64,000 nucleotides of DNA from Macrocybe gigantea. Taxonomy: Eukaryota; Basidiomycota; Agaricomycetes; Agaricales; Callistosporiaceae. The notes under the pieces were generated by a model, which saw only the letters and a program-made list of their open reading frames with translations, searched no databases and was not told where the DNA came from. Position 1 is the stretch's first letter, and each line of letters starts with the position of its first letter. Position numbers and translations under genes: made by a program. Where the stretch lies: NCBI GenBank assembly GCA_011319805.1, contig SJRY01000113.1, positions 84,699-148,698 on the forward strand, read 5' to 3'. Positions 12,289 to 24,488 of the stretch are shown here, in pieces.

Positions 12289-15200
12289 TCAGCTCGAAAA
12301 GTCCGGAACAGAGCCGCCCATGATACCGAACGAGTTTTGCATAAAGGAGAACCACCGCGTGTCGGCGTCCGACTCGGTCAAGAATCCGAAATCGCCCATG
12401 CCCAGCACAAGGCCGCTGGCACCCGGCGCCCCAGAGGAGGATGCGTGGAGACCAGGTTGCTCTGCGCCAGCAAACGGGTCGTAGCCGTTGTACACGAAGG
12501 GCCCAGGGGTCATGTTAAAGGCGGGAGGCGAGGTCACGTTTGAGTTTGACTCTCGCGGGAGCGCCATGGGGCCGCTCATTGCTGCCGCTGCCGTAGGCGA
12601 AGTCGTCGTCGATGGCGTCAGCGTGGCACTGTGAGCACTGCCCGTCAGGTAAACTCCCGCCATGGCGTTGTCATTATCATTGTCCTCCCGATGCCTCGCA
12701 GCCTGTGTGCGATCCGAAGGGAGGCTCCACCCGAACGACGTGTCTACCCGCGGCAAACCCGTCTCATCTTGCTGCGCGTGCCACCCAGACTGAGCCCCTG
12801 CTGGACGTGCACCAGCGCCGACAAGCGTGCTGGCCGAGTGGAACGTGCTGTTGCTGCCACCACTGGGAATGGCCTGCCCCGGAATCGTCAGTGGAGGCGC
12901 CGTCATCTTGGACAGTGTGCGATTCGCGAGGTAGTCCATGAAGCTCGAGTAGATCTCGCCGACCTGCTTGCCAGACGGGTGCGAACTCGCAAACGACATC
13001 CCCCCGGCCGTGTTAATATTCGCATTTGATGAAGACGAAGACGAGGAGAACGAGGGGATGTCGTGGTTCGGCGCCGCGGCAGAGTGGTGGAACGACAGTG
13101 GCATGCCGGCCCCGCGGATATTGGGCGGGGACACAGGGTTAGACGAGGACGCCGCGGAAGCCGGCAACGCTAACGACTCGGGGTGGTGGTGCTGGTAGTG
13201 AGGAGCGAGGGCGGGCTGACGTTGGACATGGACGTCCCATTGACGGAGATCGGGTCTAGATACGGTGCGAGCGCCGGATCAACGTCGGCGACGGCCATGA
13301 CGTTGATATTCGACGGGGATGACACAGACAGCGCTTGGGCGATATCTCCGTCCAACTGAGACGGCGAAGTCGAGCCTACCCCCGCGGAGGACCTCCGCTG
13401 CCACCACTTCCACTGCTGCCACCCACCGAGGGAGGAGAAGGCGAATCAGTCACAGGGGACTGTTTGCAGCGCGATTTGCGCGCAAGAACGCGTGTCTGCC
13501 CGCCAAATATCGCGAGCTCGTGATCGAAATCGTCCCTAGGCATCTGCGGAGTTACTGAAGCAGGCGGAGAGGCGCCATTGGCATTGTTGTCGTTCGCCGC
13601 GGAGTGAGCAAGCGTTCTCGATACACCTGTAACTTGCGCGGGGAGAGTGGAAGAGTAGTACTGCGTGTAAGAGCGGACAGCTCTTTCTTTCAACTTTCGG
13701 AGCAGGCCCTGAGGTCCCGTCAGCGCTTAGGGATGGCAGATCCAAGTGTTACATGCCAACGCACCAATGCAATCCTGGCACGCTGGGACTGAACGGCCGT
13801 GCGCTCAAAGAGCTCCACAGCACGCCCGAGATCAAGCAGGGCGGCGGAAGCGATATTGGAGTTTGGCGAACGTGTCACCACCGTGCCAACGATGACCTAC
13901 AAGGAACAAACAACACGGTTAAGACGCTTGGGGAAAAGAAAGCAAAGATTCACGAACAGCTGCAGAAAAGACGTGATACATCATGAACCACACACGCATC
14001 GCCATCTCGGCGCAGCGGTCAAACTGATGTGCCGAGGCTTTGATGATGACGGACGCGCATCGGTACGCAGTAAGGAAGGAGGGCGCGAATGGAGAGAGGA
14101 GTGGGTTGGTCGGGTGGTCGAGCATCGCCTGGGCAAAGTAGCTGCGGTGAAGATACAGCATGGCTAGAATGCAACACAAGGACACTAAGTACCTTGGCGA
14201 CGGCTAGCAATTGCAAGTGGATACTCACTGACTGTGCGATGTTGGCTTGCATAGAATCCCTGGAGACTGAGCGAGCTGGAAAAATACTCTTGCTCACCGT
14301 CCTCGCGGAGAACGTAAGGCTTGAAGGACGTCGGGAAAGAGATTTCGCGGACTTTGCGATCGACATTGAGCACGGTGCCATAACTTAGCGTTTTAGCGAT
14401 CAGCGTGGTCTCTACGACTGTGAGGAACATATCGCGGCTAAACGTGTACTTCATCTGCCAGACTATTTTTTGCTGAGTGGGTAGTGACAGAAGATAGAAG
14501 AAACGACCTACATCCGTTTAGGATGTCGCCAGAGTCACTCAGCCCAGCTTCTTCATCTGTCGGAAACTCGCAGTCGACATAGTCAATGTTAATGGCAGGC
14601 GGACGACCGAGTGCCAAACTCTGAGAATAGGCGCAATAAGTGCGGAACGCCCACGGAGGAAGGGAAGCTTACGTGAGATACGTCCGCGGCGAAGACTTCC
14701 CAGAATAGGGTGCGCCGTTTTTGGACTGTCTTTGGGTCCATGTTCCATCGTGCGCTGTCTCGGTCTGGGCGAAAAGTCAGATGAGCCGACTAATACAAGC
14801 AAAGCAACTCACGCAAGCCAATCTTAAGCAAAGATGATTTATGAATTAATGGACAAGCTCATCATTCAAACAGAGGCGTGCTCACACTTTGAGACAGTTT
14901 CGCAGCCAGACTCATCAAACACCACTAAGATGCACTAGTCAGAACGAATTTTAAGGGGAAAAAAACCAGTTACACGCACGGCACTGTCTCTCGAGTATTT
15001 TTTGCTGCCGAGCGTGTGATATGTCGCCATCAAGCCGATGGCTTGCACTGTCTCGAGCATGGGGTAGTCAAAGACGGAGCGCAAGGACAACGCCGCGCGG
15101 CCGAGGTGATAAAAGTGTTGTGCTTCGGTGTTGTACGGCGGCAGGTTGAGGTCGAGCAATGCCCCGAGCGCAAAGACGAAGAAGAGCATCGCGAGCGCAT

Positions 15201-16407
15201 GCGGGCTCGTCGAGTCCACCGCAGCCTCCCCCGTGGCCGCCGTGCCGCTTCCCGAAGACTCGGACGCGCTACCCGGTGTCGAGTGCCGGTCCGTCTTTGG
15301 TGATGCCGCCTCGGCGGCCGCGACACGTGCTTGCACTCTGGCTGTCGCGGCTCCATATACAGCTGGGATGAGCTGTTGCGTGAGCTCCTCGCGTTTGACG
15401 GGGCGGAAGAAAAACGCGGCGTGGAGGAGGTACGAGTCGGCGAGTGCGCAGGCGCGATCGTAAGATGGAAGAAGCGTCTCGAGCTGCTCGAGCGCGTCGG
15501 TGTTGGGGCGGTGCTTGGAAGTGAAAGGGAACAGGTCCGCGAGATGGGCGAGGGAGGGGTTCAACTCGACCGGGGGCCCTTCTTCCTCTGAATCGGTGCA
15601 GCTTTCGTCTTCTTCGCCAGCCTGCATGCGAGTTTGTGAGTTGATCAAGCTGGGAGCGGTTTGTTGGCACGAACCATCATGAGAGTCTGGTCAATGCACA
15701 GATTTTTAGACGCAATTAGGGAGAAAAAGAAGAGGTCGGACGAACCTCTGAACCGGCGGATCGTCCGAAATACTTGACCTCGCCTGAATCTCCGAGCGTG
15801 AGCGTGCCGAGCGCGTCGATGGACTGCTTCGTGGCCGCGGCGATCTCGTCCTCCTTGGGCTGCTTGGCCTTGTGGGGCGCCTCGGGGCCGAACTTGATCT
15901 TGAGGAGCTCGTCGGAGAGCAGCGGGTGACGCTCGTCTGAAACGGTCGCGTGGAGGATCGCCAGCGCGTCCTCGAGCTGTCGAATGCGATGCGACATGTC
16001 TGAGATCTTGCGGTGCAGGTGTTCGGTGTCGGCGAGGATGAATCTACGGTTGGCGGTGAGTTGGATGCCGGATGGGAGGAAGTAAGAGAAGTGGAAAAAG
16101 CGTACCGCGTGCCCTGGCCTGCTGATAAGATGCCGCAAGGACAGATGCTCTCGCAGCCACGCCGACAGCAGGAGCTGCACGGCACCTTTTTATCGCATCG
16201 CAGCTTGAGGCGTCTGCACTCTGCGCACGAGAGTTCGCCTTGCGAGGATATAGATGTCAGCGGTCGTCGTGCATCGTTCTTTTTCCGCTCAGCAGGACAC
16301 TCGAACACACCTCTGATACGCTTCAGCTCAATGTCCTTGAGTTCTTCCTCTGTGATCTTTCGCTGGGGCCTGCGAGCAGCAGCAGGCCGCGTCATGTCGG
16401 GCGGCAT
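12289..16407 (-). CDS. Zn2Cys6 transcription factor TF1 with fungal-specific regulatory domain
   Basis: Nuclear regulator. ATG at 16407 (MPPDMTRPAAARRPQRK). After the first intron comes the binuclear zinc cluster CAECRRLKLRCDKKVPCSSC then CRRGCESICP, so all six cysteines are present. A linker follows (TEHLHRKISDMSHRIRQLEDAL), then the acidic segment, a fungal TF middle homology region (HALAMLFFVFALGALLDLNLP; LYLHRSYFAQAMLDHP) and a long Ser/Asn/Pro-rich C-terminus ending MQNSFGIMGGSVPDFSS. About 12 exons, more than 900 residues. It is a clear paralogue of TF2 at 51-55 kb, with shared segments from the zinc cluster to the last 25 residues, but I see no broken frame here. Divergent to the DUF6534 gene. 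Confidence 0.88.
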
Positions 16408-17823
16408 AGCTGATAGGTTTTGCTAAGAACGGAGAGATGAGTCTCTGGTTATAAAATTGAAAATAGGAGGAGGACATGCCCTCGGTGATTGCCCTCTCTC
16501 GTCTGGTATATTGAAGGTGCCTTTTCCCCATACCAGCGCCGGGAGCGCGGGGTACCAGCACAAATGGCCCCATGTGATCAGAGAGAAACATATCGATTAC
16601 ATAACCACCTAAACCCTTTTCCCGACTGGCTATACGTCGCCGTCAGTCCTGACATTCGGCCGCGGTCATTGTACTTTTTGTCGTCGGTTGGCGTGGACGT
16701 CGATGGCCTTTCGTACTCATACGGCGAATCGTGTGGCTCGTATTACACCGCGGCTTGTTACGCTCTGATTTACCTCCGAACCCCAGTTTGCGTGCAATTT
16801 AGGGGGTTGGGCATCACACCATTGCAATACATCCACCTAATAGAATAACATCGGACGTGAAATTGTCATTTAGACCTGCCTTGGACAGTAAGGGGCTCGA
16901 CAGGGCGCTGGCCATTCCACCCAAAACCGCTCATCTACAAGGACCATACCATCCAGACCGTTTTCACTCCCGAATCCATCACTTGCACATCTGGCAACTT
17001 CTCTCCCGCGTATACCGCAAAAGAAAAGGAAACGAGATGACCAGAGGAGCAAACCGCGTACGTCCATTACCCGCACGTGTACTGTGAAAAGAAACGCATT
17101 GCATGCCACTGCCATTGCTCTTTTTGACGTCTTTTTTTTCCCAAAGCGTTGACTCTGTTTCCTGTTTCATCCTATGCCCTAGGAGCAACCCCACCATTTG
17201 TCCATTCCATTCCCTATATCAGATCGCTATTATATACGTCTAGCTATTCCGACAAGTTGCCGCGCCACGATTACCTTTGACGGACCCGCTACATGAAGCA
17301 GTTGCTGCTTTGGATTTTCTCTCCACTGCTCTACTCCTCAGAGGTATAGCTTATCATTAAAGACTTGACTTCAAAGCAAGACTGCTCCGCGGCCAAGGGT
17401 GCAGCCCATGCAACCTCCTCCCTGCCGCTTCTTTTATAAACACGCGATCTCGTGCGGATCCTCATTCGCTCCCGCTTCTTCTCCCCCTCCAACCGTGCCT
17501 CCCTTCAATCGCGTCTTCTTGCAATTCACGCACCTCAGATAACAATTTAGTCAGAAGCAGCAGGAAGCAGGTCCTTAGCGCTTCTCGAATTTTCGCGCGC
17601 GGTTCTCGACGCGCATCTGGCCGCTGCCAGCGATGCCTGCGTTCGACTTCTTTTTTAACGACTTGCATCACGCCTTCCCCAGCGAGAGTGAGATTTATGT
17701 CCTGTCGTCCTTGAACACAACTCAAATTTTTTTTCTTTCTTCCATCCTCCTCTCTCCCGTTTCACCCTCTGGCTCTATCTGTCTGTCTCGCTCCAGTCTT
17801 GTCGTCGTTTGTGATCCACCATC
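16408..17823. other. Divergent promoter region TF1 / DUF6534 gene
   Basis: Upstream region of both TF1 (-) and the DUF6534 protein (+). A strongly CT-rich tract around 17700-17820, just before the ATG at 17824, is a common fungal 5' leader feature. No other gene is seen. Confidence 0.55.
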
Positions 17824-20144
17824 ATGCCTTCTGAGTCTCTGCCTGTCGACGACACGTCCGTTGAGTTTTTTTTTTTCCTCTTATCTCGGGTTCGTTTTTG
17901 AGTGCCTGACGATGTGCCAGGATGGGTGCCGCCTTTATTGGCGTCGTAGTTGCTGGATTGTGAGCAGATCTCACTCCTGACCGATCCAAGGATTCACGCC
18001 ACTGACATATTCGCTCCATCAAGCCTACATGGCCGTACGCCTATCCTTTTTCCTAACTGGCGCGACATTGATCAGTGACGCCTGCCCGCAGTCTCTTGTG
18101 TCCAAGCATTCTACTACTTTCGCCATCAGCACGATGGATGCCTCCTCGTGTCGCTCGTACGCCGCGTTTGACAACTCGTCCTCACCCGCACTCACTATTC
18201 TCAATAGGTATCCGCCGTCATGATCTTTGACACGATTCACCAAGTCTTGATCACTCATGCAGGTATGTGCGACATCTCATTATCCCTAAGAACGAGGCGT
18301 CTCATGATTGGTCAAGTCTATTCATACCTTGTAACGAATTATGCAAATCCTGGCCAACTCGGCATTCTTGTCTGGTACCAAGTCTACCGTTCCTTCTCTT
18401 TGTATCTCTTCTTACTAAGACCTGGCTTCCAGGAGCCTGCTTGTGAGTCTGATGTCTTTCTTTATTCCATAAAGAGCCGACGATCTCTTTTACGTCGTTG
18501 TGCGTAGGTTGAGGTGCTCTTCAATGTGAGTTTCGTTTAGAAAAGGTGTGCTTTCGCGGCTGACAGCAAAATCTCCGAACCGAAAGGGCCTAGCAGCGCT
18601 TCTTGTCCAAGGGTACGTCATGCCTAGCCTTTCATACAAGGCTAATCTCATCTCCTACAGATTCCTCGCCATGAGGGTCTGGCTATGTGAGTCCGATGTC
18701 CCGCGACAAAGTCAACATTCTGACGGGACATTGCAATAGTGAGCAATCGGAACATCTGGCTTGCCGTTCCTGTCCTTGCCCTTGTAGCGGGCGAGTTCCG
18801 TACGTCGTTTTGTCTTTCCCTTTGTGCCCGAATCCTGCCACTGACGTACGTGCTGGCAGTCTGCGTTCTGAGTGCGTATTTTCAAAAACCTTTACGCGAT
18901 CCTCGTAAAAGCTTCGACTGACATGCTGCCTTTCGTCATGGTTTCATTAAGCATTCTTCGGGATGTCGTAAGTTGTTGTTTTTTTTTTGAAACGCGTGGA
19001 CATTCTTTTGATGAAACTCCTGTGGTCGATAGGCTCAAGCTCCGCACGTTCGAAGAGCTTGCGGGTTGAAGGCACGTTTCTTTTGTTCTTTGTTAAGCTT
19101 AGTCTTATCGTTCATATCAGGCCCTGTCGATTTCGGTCAATGCGCTCGCGGCAGCAGGCGATGTCCTCATCGCAGCCATACTCTGCACTCTGCTCCACCG
19201 TTCCCGAACGGGCTTCCAGAGGTGCGTTGCCACAGGTGGGCCCCGCTCTCAGGGGATACTGATGCTGCTCGAATGGCTAGATCGGATACCATGATCAACA
19301 GGCTTGTGAGGAGGCTTTGGCTTTGCTGGTGATTGTTCGCATTCTTGATAGACTCTTTCATAGATGATGTTCTCGGTCAACACTGGCGTACTTACAAGGT
19401 GTGCTTATTACGTAGACGTTCGATCTGCGGTCATTCTGAGTTACATCTTCCTATTTTGACAGTCTCTGCGCTATCGCTTCGCTCATTTCGGTACGCTTAC
19501 CCATCATGTCCTCAAGACAAAGACAAAGCCCACATGGGCCCTCCACAGATCACGGTTGCTGGCCAAACCTTCCTGTACATTGCATTCTTCTTCTGCATCG
19601 GTCGTCGTACGTATCGATTCACGTGCAAAAAAATGCCGACCCCCTACGTTCAACCTTTGACATCGGCAGTGTATTCAAATTCGCTCCTCGCAACTCTGAA
19701 TGCTCGACGGATGATCCGAGGCGCAGCGAGCGGCGTGCAGAACACGAGCGACCACTTTTCGCTCTCCATCCGTGAATCTCCGAGGTCCGCCGTCTCGCCT
19801 TCCAAAGTAAGCGTCTTGTTCGTTTTTCGCACGATTGGCATGCCGAGCGCGAAGCATCCAACTCGAAAAAAAAAATGACTCGGAAACTGAACACTTCCGT
19901 TGTGTATCTAGCGGCCGACGAACATCTCGATCAAGATTGATACCACGAAGGAGTGCGTGCGCGACGCGGAGCAGGTTTCGGGGGACGAGAAGGTAGAGCC
20001 CGAGTTGATGTTGGTGAGTCTTCGGAACATGATCTCGTCCTTTTTTTCTGTTCTCTTCCCTCCGGAATGATTGATGATTGAACCCTTCTTTCTGGACAGA
20101 CATCGGATTCCGCGGTTTGCTTCCGGGATCTAGAGAAGGCATAA
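17824..20144 (+). CDS. DUF6534 multi-pass membrane protein
   Basis: Seven-helix-like membrane protein of unknown role, a large family in Agaricomycetes. ATG at 17824 (MPSESLPVDD). After many 50-70 nt introns the conserved blocks appear in order: MGAAFIGVVVAG, SCVQAFYYFRHQHDG, SAVMIFDTIHQVLITHA, YLVTNYANPGQLGILVW, ALLVQGFLAMRVW, SNRNIWLAVPVLALVAGEF, LKLRTFEELAG, SISVNALAAAGDVLIAAILC and the DUF6534 core MINRLMMFSVNTGVLTS, then YIAFFFCIGRLYSNSLLATLNARR. The hydrophilic tail ends FRDLEKA, stop at 20142-20144. About 15 exons, all in phase, so the gene looks intact. Confidence 0.87.
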
Positions 20145-21699
20145 CAGCTCTGTTCGGATTGTGACAGAACAAACGAAATGCCTGTCCGAACTACGTCTCT
20201 CGAAGCGTTGTTCGTAGAAACAGATTTTGCACGCGGCGTGCTGCGCATGTCGTGATCGTGCTGGGGTCTCTTTCTTCTCTTTCTTTCTCCTTTCCGTTGT
20301 CGGTGCTGTTTATTTTCCCGGCCCGGTTAGTCTCTTTCTATTGTGCGTTCTTGGCGGAAACCCTGTGCTTTGTACTATCGGTAAAGATGTCGGATAGTAG
20401 GAAGAAAAAATATGCATTTTCTTTTTGGCTTCTTGGAATTGTAGAATTAAAATAAAACTGAATTTACTAAGATCGATTCTTGTCAGTGCTTCCGAAGTGG
20501 CGACCTTCCTAGTACGCTGGTATCCTTACAAACTCGAGACTGGCGTAGCGCGGAGACCCTTTAATTCTTTAATGCTGTCCTGCCATAGCACTCGGAGTTG
20601 CCTGGGGTTCGGAGAGCTCTGGAGGCGATCGAGCGCCGCAGAGACTTGTATCGAGTCGTTAACATGATGTCGGACCACTGTAACCTCGCCTGCTTTACGG
20701 GGCGAGCCGAACTGAACAGAACCTGAACCGATTCACGGACGGGTGCGAACCGACCATTCGAGCTGTCGAGCAGTCCGGCGACGATGTGCACAAGCCGGTT
20801 AATTATAGTGGGCATCACATCGAGCGACGGTAGCTTGTTAGGCCGCTGATGGCCGCTTTCCGGAGAGTCCAGCAATCGTATCAGCGTATCAGCGGCATGC
20901 CTGACATGCCGAGACGGACGGCGGGCGAGGAGAAAACTTTTGGCTTTTGTGGTGTATGTTGGATCGTCAATTGGCACCGTGTTGGAGCGATCCCGTGCCA
21001 ATTGACACCGAGGGTGATCGCGCCGGTTCTTGTTCTTGAAACGCGGAAAGCCGTCGTCCTTGTTCGGTGCCAATACCGGATCACTATTTTCGTTGGTGGG
21101 CACACCCGACTACGAAGGAAAGGAAACAAAAAGAATAAACGCAGCACAATGCATTGAACTGGGAGGCGCCGTGCTTAAACGAGCATACTCCGGAGAAGAT
21201 GAGCTGTACTGTTGCAATCCTTGCGTCAGCCGACGGAAGATGGCATGTGGTCTCACGCACCGCTAGAAAAGGAATCCTCAACCGATAGCGAGCATGCCCT
21301 TGCTAACCCGACGCTGGTTGCGCTCGCAAGCAACGTTCCTCGCTTCATAGCCGACTTGACTATGCTCACATTGGCATGGGCAGGGTCATGGGCGGAGATA
21401 ACTTAGGACAGAGAATGGGAAAGCCGGAACGTGCCATGCTCGGTTCAGTGGTCTATGTTCATTGCAATGCTGGCTTCTAAAGGCGAAGAAATTACAATTG
21501 GGCTACCCTTGGCGTGCAACGTGAATCGTCATACATCGTCTCCGTCCTGTTTTTCTTTTCGCATCTCTCCCCGTCGTAAGCCGAAAAGGTCATGAAGGCG
21601 GTGTCGGCGGAACTTTGACACTGGATGTAGTGTCGATGTCCGACCGTTTTTCGTCGTTTGCGCTATCTAGCTTGTAGGATTCCGTCTGCTCGAGAGGCG
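20145..21699. other. Intergenic region with a perfect 12-bp inverted repeat
   Basis: Contains a perfect inverted repeat (see the separate entry at 20966-21006). A 180-residue open stretch on the minus strand (20561-21103) has only a GTG start, no domain and no splice support, so I do not call it. Nothing else is recognised. Confidence 0.45.
20966..21006. repeat. Perfect inverted repeat, 12-bp arms, 17-nt loop
   Basis: The left arm gtcaattggcac (20966-20977) and right arm gtgccaattgac (20995-21006) are exact reverse complements around a 17-nt spacer. They could form a cruciform or RNA hairpin, or be a palindromic binding site. No flanking target-site duplication or transposase was seen. Confidence 0.8.
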
Positions 21700-23550
21700 T
21701 CATGAGTCATGAATCAGGAACACACGGATCCAGCTACAGACCTTTTCCACTGGGGGCGAATGTGTCGATGGTGCTCCTAGCTGACCATCCCATTCGTCGT
21801 CTTTCAGCGCTCGCCCGCTCATGCTTCTCAGCTTCCTTCCAAACACCAACAACACAATTCCTGCAGGTACGCCCGCACACGCGATACCAGCGAGGACCAG
21901 ACTCGCATTTCGCCCGCCCAAGTTTCGGTACATCGGCGTCGCGAAAGTGGGGAACCACGTCGAGAGTATGTTTCTGACGAACACGTTCGCAGCCAACGCC
22001 GAAGCCGAGAGCGTGGGATATAGGTCGATGTAGTAGTTGGACAGCGAGAGCTGGAGGAGCGTCATGCCCGCGCCGACGGGCACACCACTGATCAGGGGGA
22101 CGATGATGTGGACTTTACTGGAGTTGGACGCGAACGCGAACCAGAACATGCCGATGGGAACCATGGTGGCAGCGAGGATCACTCCAGGGAGACGCGCTTC
22201 TGGACGAAGCTTGGGATTGGGATGAGGGTTAGGCAAAGCAGCGTTTTGGGCGATGAGGCGGCGTTGGGCGGCTTCATAGGTTCGCTTGAAGTATCCAAAA
22301 TAAAGTAGAACGCCTATGATGTTTCCTATCCACGGCGCGATGAAGGTGAGACCAGTCTGACCGAGTGATAGATGGTACGTGTTCTCATAAACATATGGAT
22401 AGCCCTATTCAAAATTCAGAATGGACGAATTGAGAGTCAAGAGGAGATAACTGACTTCGAGTAAAATGAACAAAAGACCATAAATGAAGGCATGATATAA
22501 CGAGGTCGTTAGGACTATAGGTTCAAAACATAACATGACTAAAAATGGGCGGTAAGCCAACAGCTTGCAAACGGAGGACGTGTACCCGCACCTATCGGCG
22601 TCAACAAAGCCTTTCCCCATAGTCCCTGTTTGCGTTCTGGTGGTAGGCCGTTTTCAGTCAATGCCTTTTCGCTGTCAAGCTGCTTGTTTGCTTTTCTCTC
22701 CTGTCTCTGCAATCTCCGTGCAATCGCCGACGGCTCCGTCTCCGGTAGGAACAAGACGGGTATACCTATGGCCGCACCCCAAATGCTGGTTAAACCCATG
22801 ATCCATCTCCAACTTAGATACTGGCCCATGTATGAACCTGGAACTGGACCGATGGTTGGCGCTCCTTGCAACACAAGAGTAAACAAGGCGACAAGAGGTC
22901 CCCGTTCGTCCGGCGTGAACATGTCCGAGAGCGAACCACCAAAATTAGAGAAGACCGCAGCTCCAAGGAACCCCGTGAGAAGACGACATATGAGGAGGGA
23001 CTGGATGTTTTGAGATACGGCTGATCCAAGGGAAAATGCTGAAAACCCGACTGCAGAAGCGATATACACTGGTTGGCGACCATAAAGTTCACTAAGAGGA
23101 GCACCGATGAGAGGGCCGATAGCGAATCCCTATAAAATAAAATTGTGACAAGGCGAGCAAAAATAGCGGCTAAGTAGCGTACAAAATTTACGAGGCCAAC
23201 TCCCAAGGTGACGACAAAGCGCGAGACGTGAAATTGTTCTTGTATTTGAGATTGACCGCCAGACTAAGACGTCCTTTCAGGTCATGTCATGAAAGTTGGT
23301 GATTGCTGATACGCACATAAAGAGTCGAACACATGTCACTGCGCACCGGTCAGAATGAAAATCCGGCTTCGATCAGCAGAAGTGCAACTTACATGGGTGC
23401 AATCAGATTCCAGATGACCAAGGCGATGTACCACCGCTTCAGCGTACTCCATTTTCTTGGATTCTTGTCGCTGGGTAGCTCCGGCACGGCGGGCAACACG
23501 ATGGTTTTGGAGCTGGCTGAGGGTTCCGGCTGTTGTGAAGCAGATGCCAT
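21700..23550 (-). CDS. MFS transporter, DHA1 drug/polyamine:H+ antiporter type
   Basis: Twelve-helix plasma-membrane exporter family. ATG at 23550 opens MASASQQPEPSASSKTIV and a cytosolic N-terminus ending DKNPRKWSTLKRWYIALVIW, where TM1 starts. Family marks: IGPLIGAPLSELYGRQPVYI (motif A region), SLLICRLLTGFLGAA, FTPDERGPLVALFTL and the GPVPGSYMGQYLSWRWI segment of DHA1 proteins. A central loop is followed by SLYHAFIYGLLFILLEGYP, FIAPWIGNIIGVLLYF and TM9-12 in the last exon. Stop at 21700-21702. About 500 residues, 6-7 exons. It lies beside the aspartate kinase gene and is a natural candidate to export a product of this neighbourhood, but DHA1 members also move polyamines and drugs. Confidence 0.9.
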
Positions 23551-24488
23551 AGCTAGACACTGCCGATCTAGACGACGGGAGAGGTATGGTTAAGCGGGTT
23601 GACCTCAAAGGCCTGGCCGGAAAATTAGGAGTTTAAGGCGCAAGTTTTCTCTCGAAGGCGCGAAGGCGCGGGACATTACATACTGGCCTAGCCTCGTGCC
23701 AGTTTGCTTGGTCGGAAACTCAGCTCCATATAGAAGAGAGAAGTTCGGTTACGGGTGAGAGACGATAGGGAATGCAGAACCTTTGACAGTTGCTCCGTCA
23801 GCGTGGCTCTTGTTCAGGTTTGCATGCTTGCTCTCCAAACGGAGAAAGACGGCAAGCGAATGATGTGGTTCGCGCCGAATGATGCTCATTATCGGATAAT
23901 CATTCATCAGATTCTTGTCTGGGTATCGGTCGTAAATTGCTCTTGCTCCTTGCACTCACTTCGACGGCGGGGATACACGGTGGGCGCGGATGAAACCAGG
24001 AGATCAACGCCCGCATGATTACATAGCCACCCAGTACTTGGTCCCCTTCAAAATTGCTCACTGTGCTCAACCTTGCTCAGACCTCTTGTCTCGTGAGCAG
24101 TCTAGGTCAGAGCGACATGTGCATTTCTCTAGTATGCTCGTGCTGCTCAACTGTGCTGATATCTGTACTCCTGGAACTCTTGCAAAAACCGGGAAACGAG
24201 CCTGTTCTGGCGCGTCATCGGCGGTTTCTCTACAATGTTACCAGGTAAGGCGCAAACCTGATGGGAAGAAGAGGTCATAGCTTGTCCTTATGATCACCGT
24301 CTCTATATATTTGCTTACCTCGATCTCAAGCGAGGGACTGTTCCATTTGCTCAGGTCTCCCTGCTCTTATTTCCTCTTATATTCACCACATCTTGGTTTT
24401 CTGATTGCCTTGCTGCTGTCCAAGCCTTTGAAACACATTCATTTCACTCTTTCGCCTTGGTGTCATTATATCTCAACTCTACTAAACC
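23551..24488. other. Divergent promoter region MFS / aspartate kinase
   Basis: Shared upstream sequence of the MFS gene (-) and the aspartate kinase gene (+). A pyrimidine-rich tract lies near 24330-24480, just upstream of the aspartate kinase ATG. No gene seen. Confidence 0.55.

Noticed and set aside
12612..13200. Long plus-strand open frames opposite TF1
   Set aside because: They are mirror images of the Ser/Pro-rich TF1 coding sequence and lack domains.
20561..21103. 180-codon open frame on the minus strand as a gene
   Set aside because: Begins with GTG, has no domain or splice signals, and overlaps the inverted repeat.
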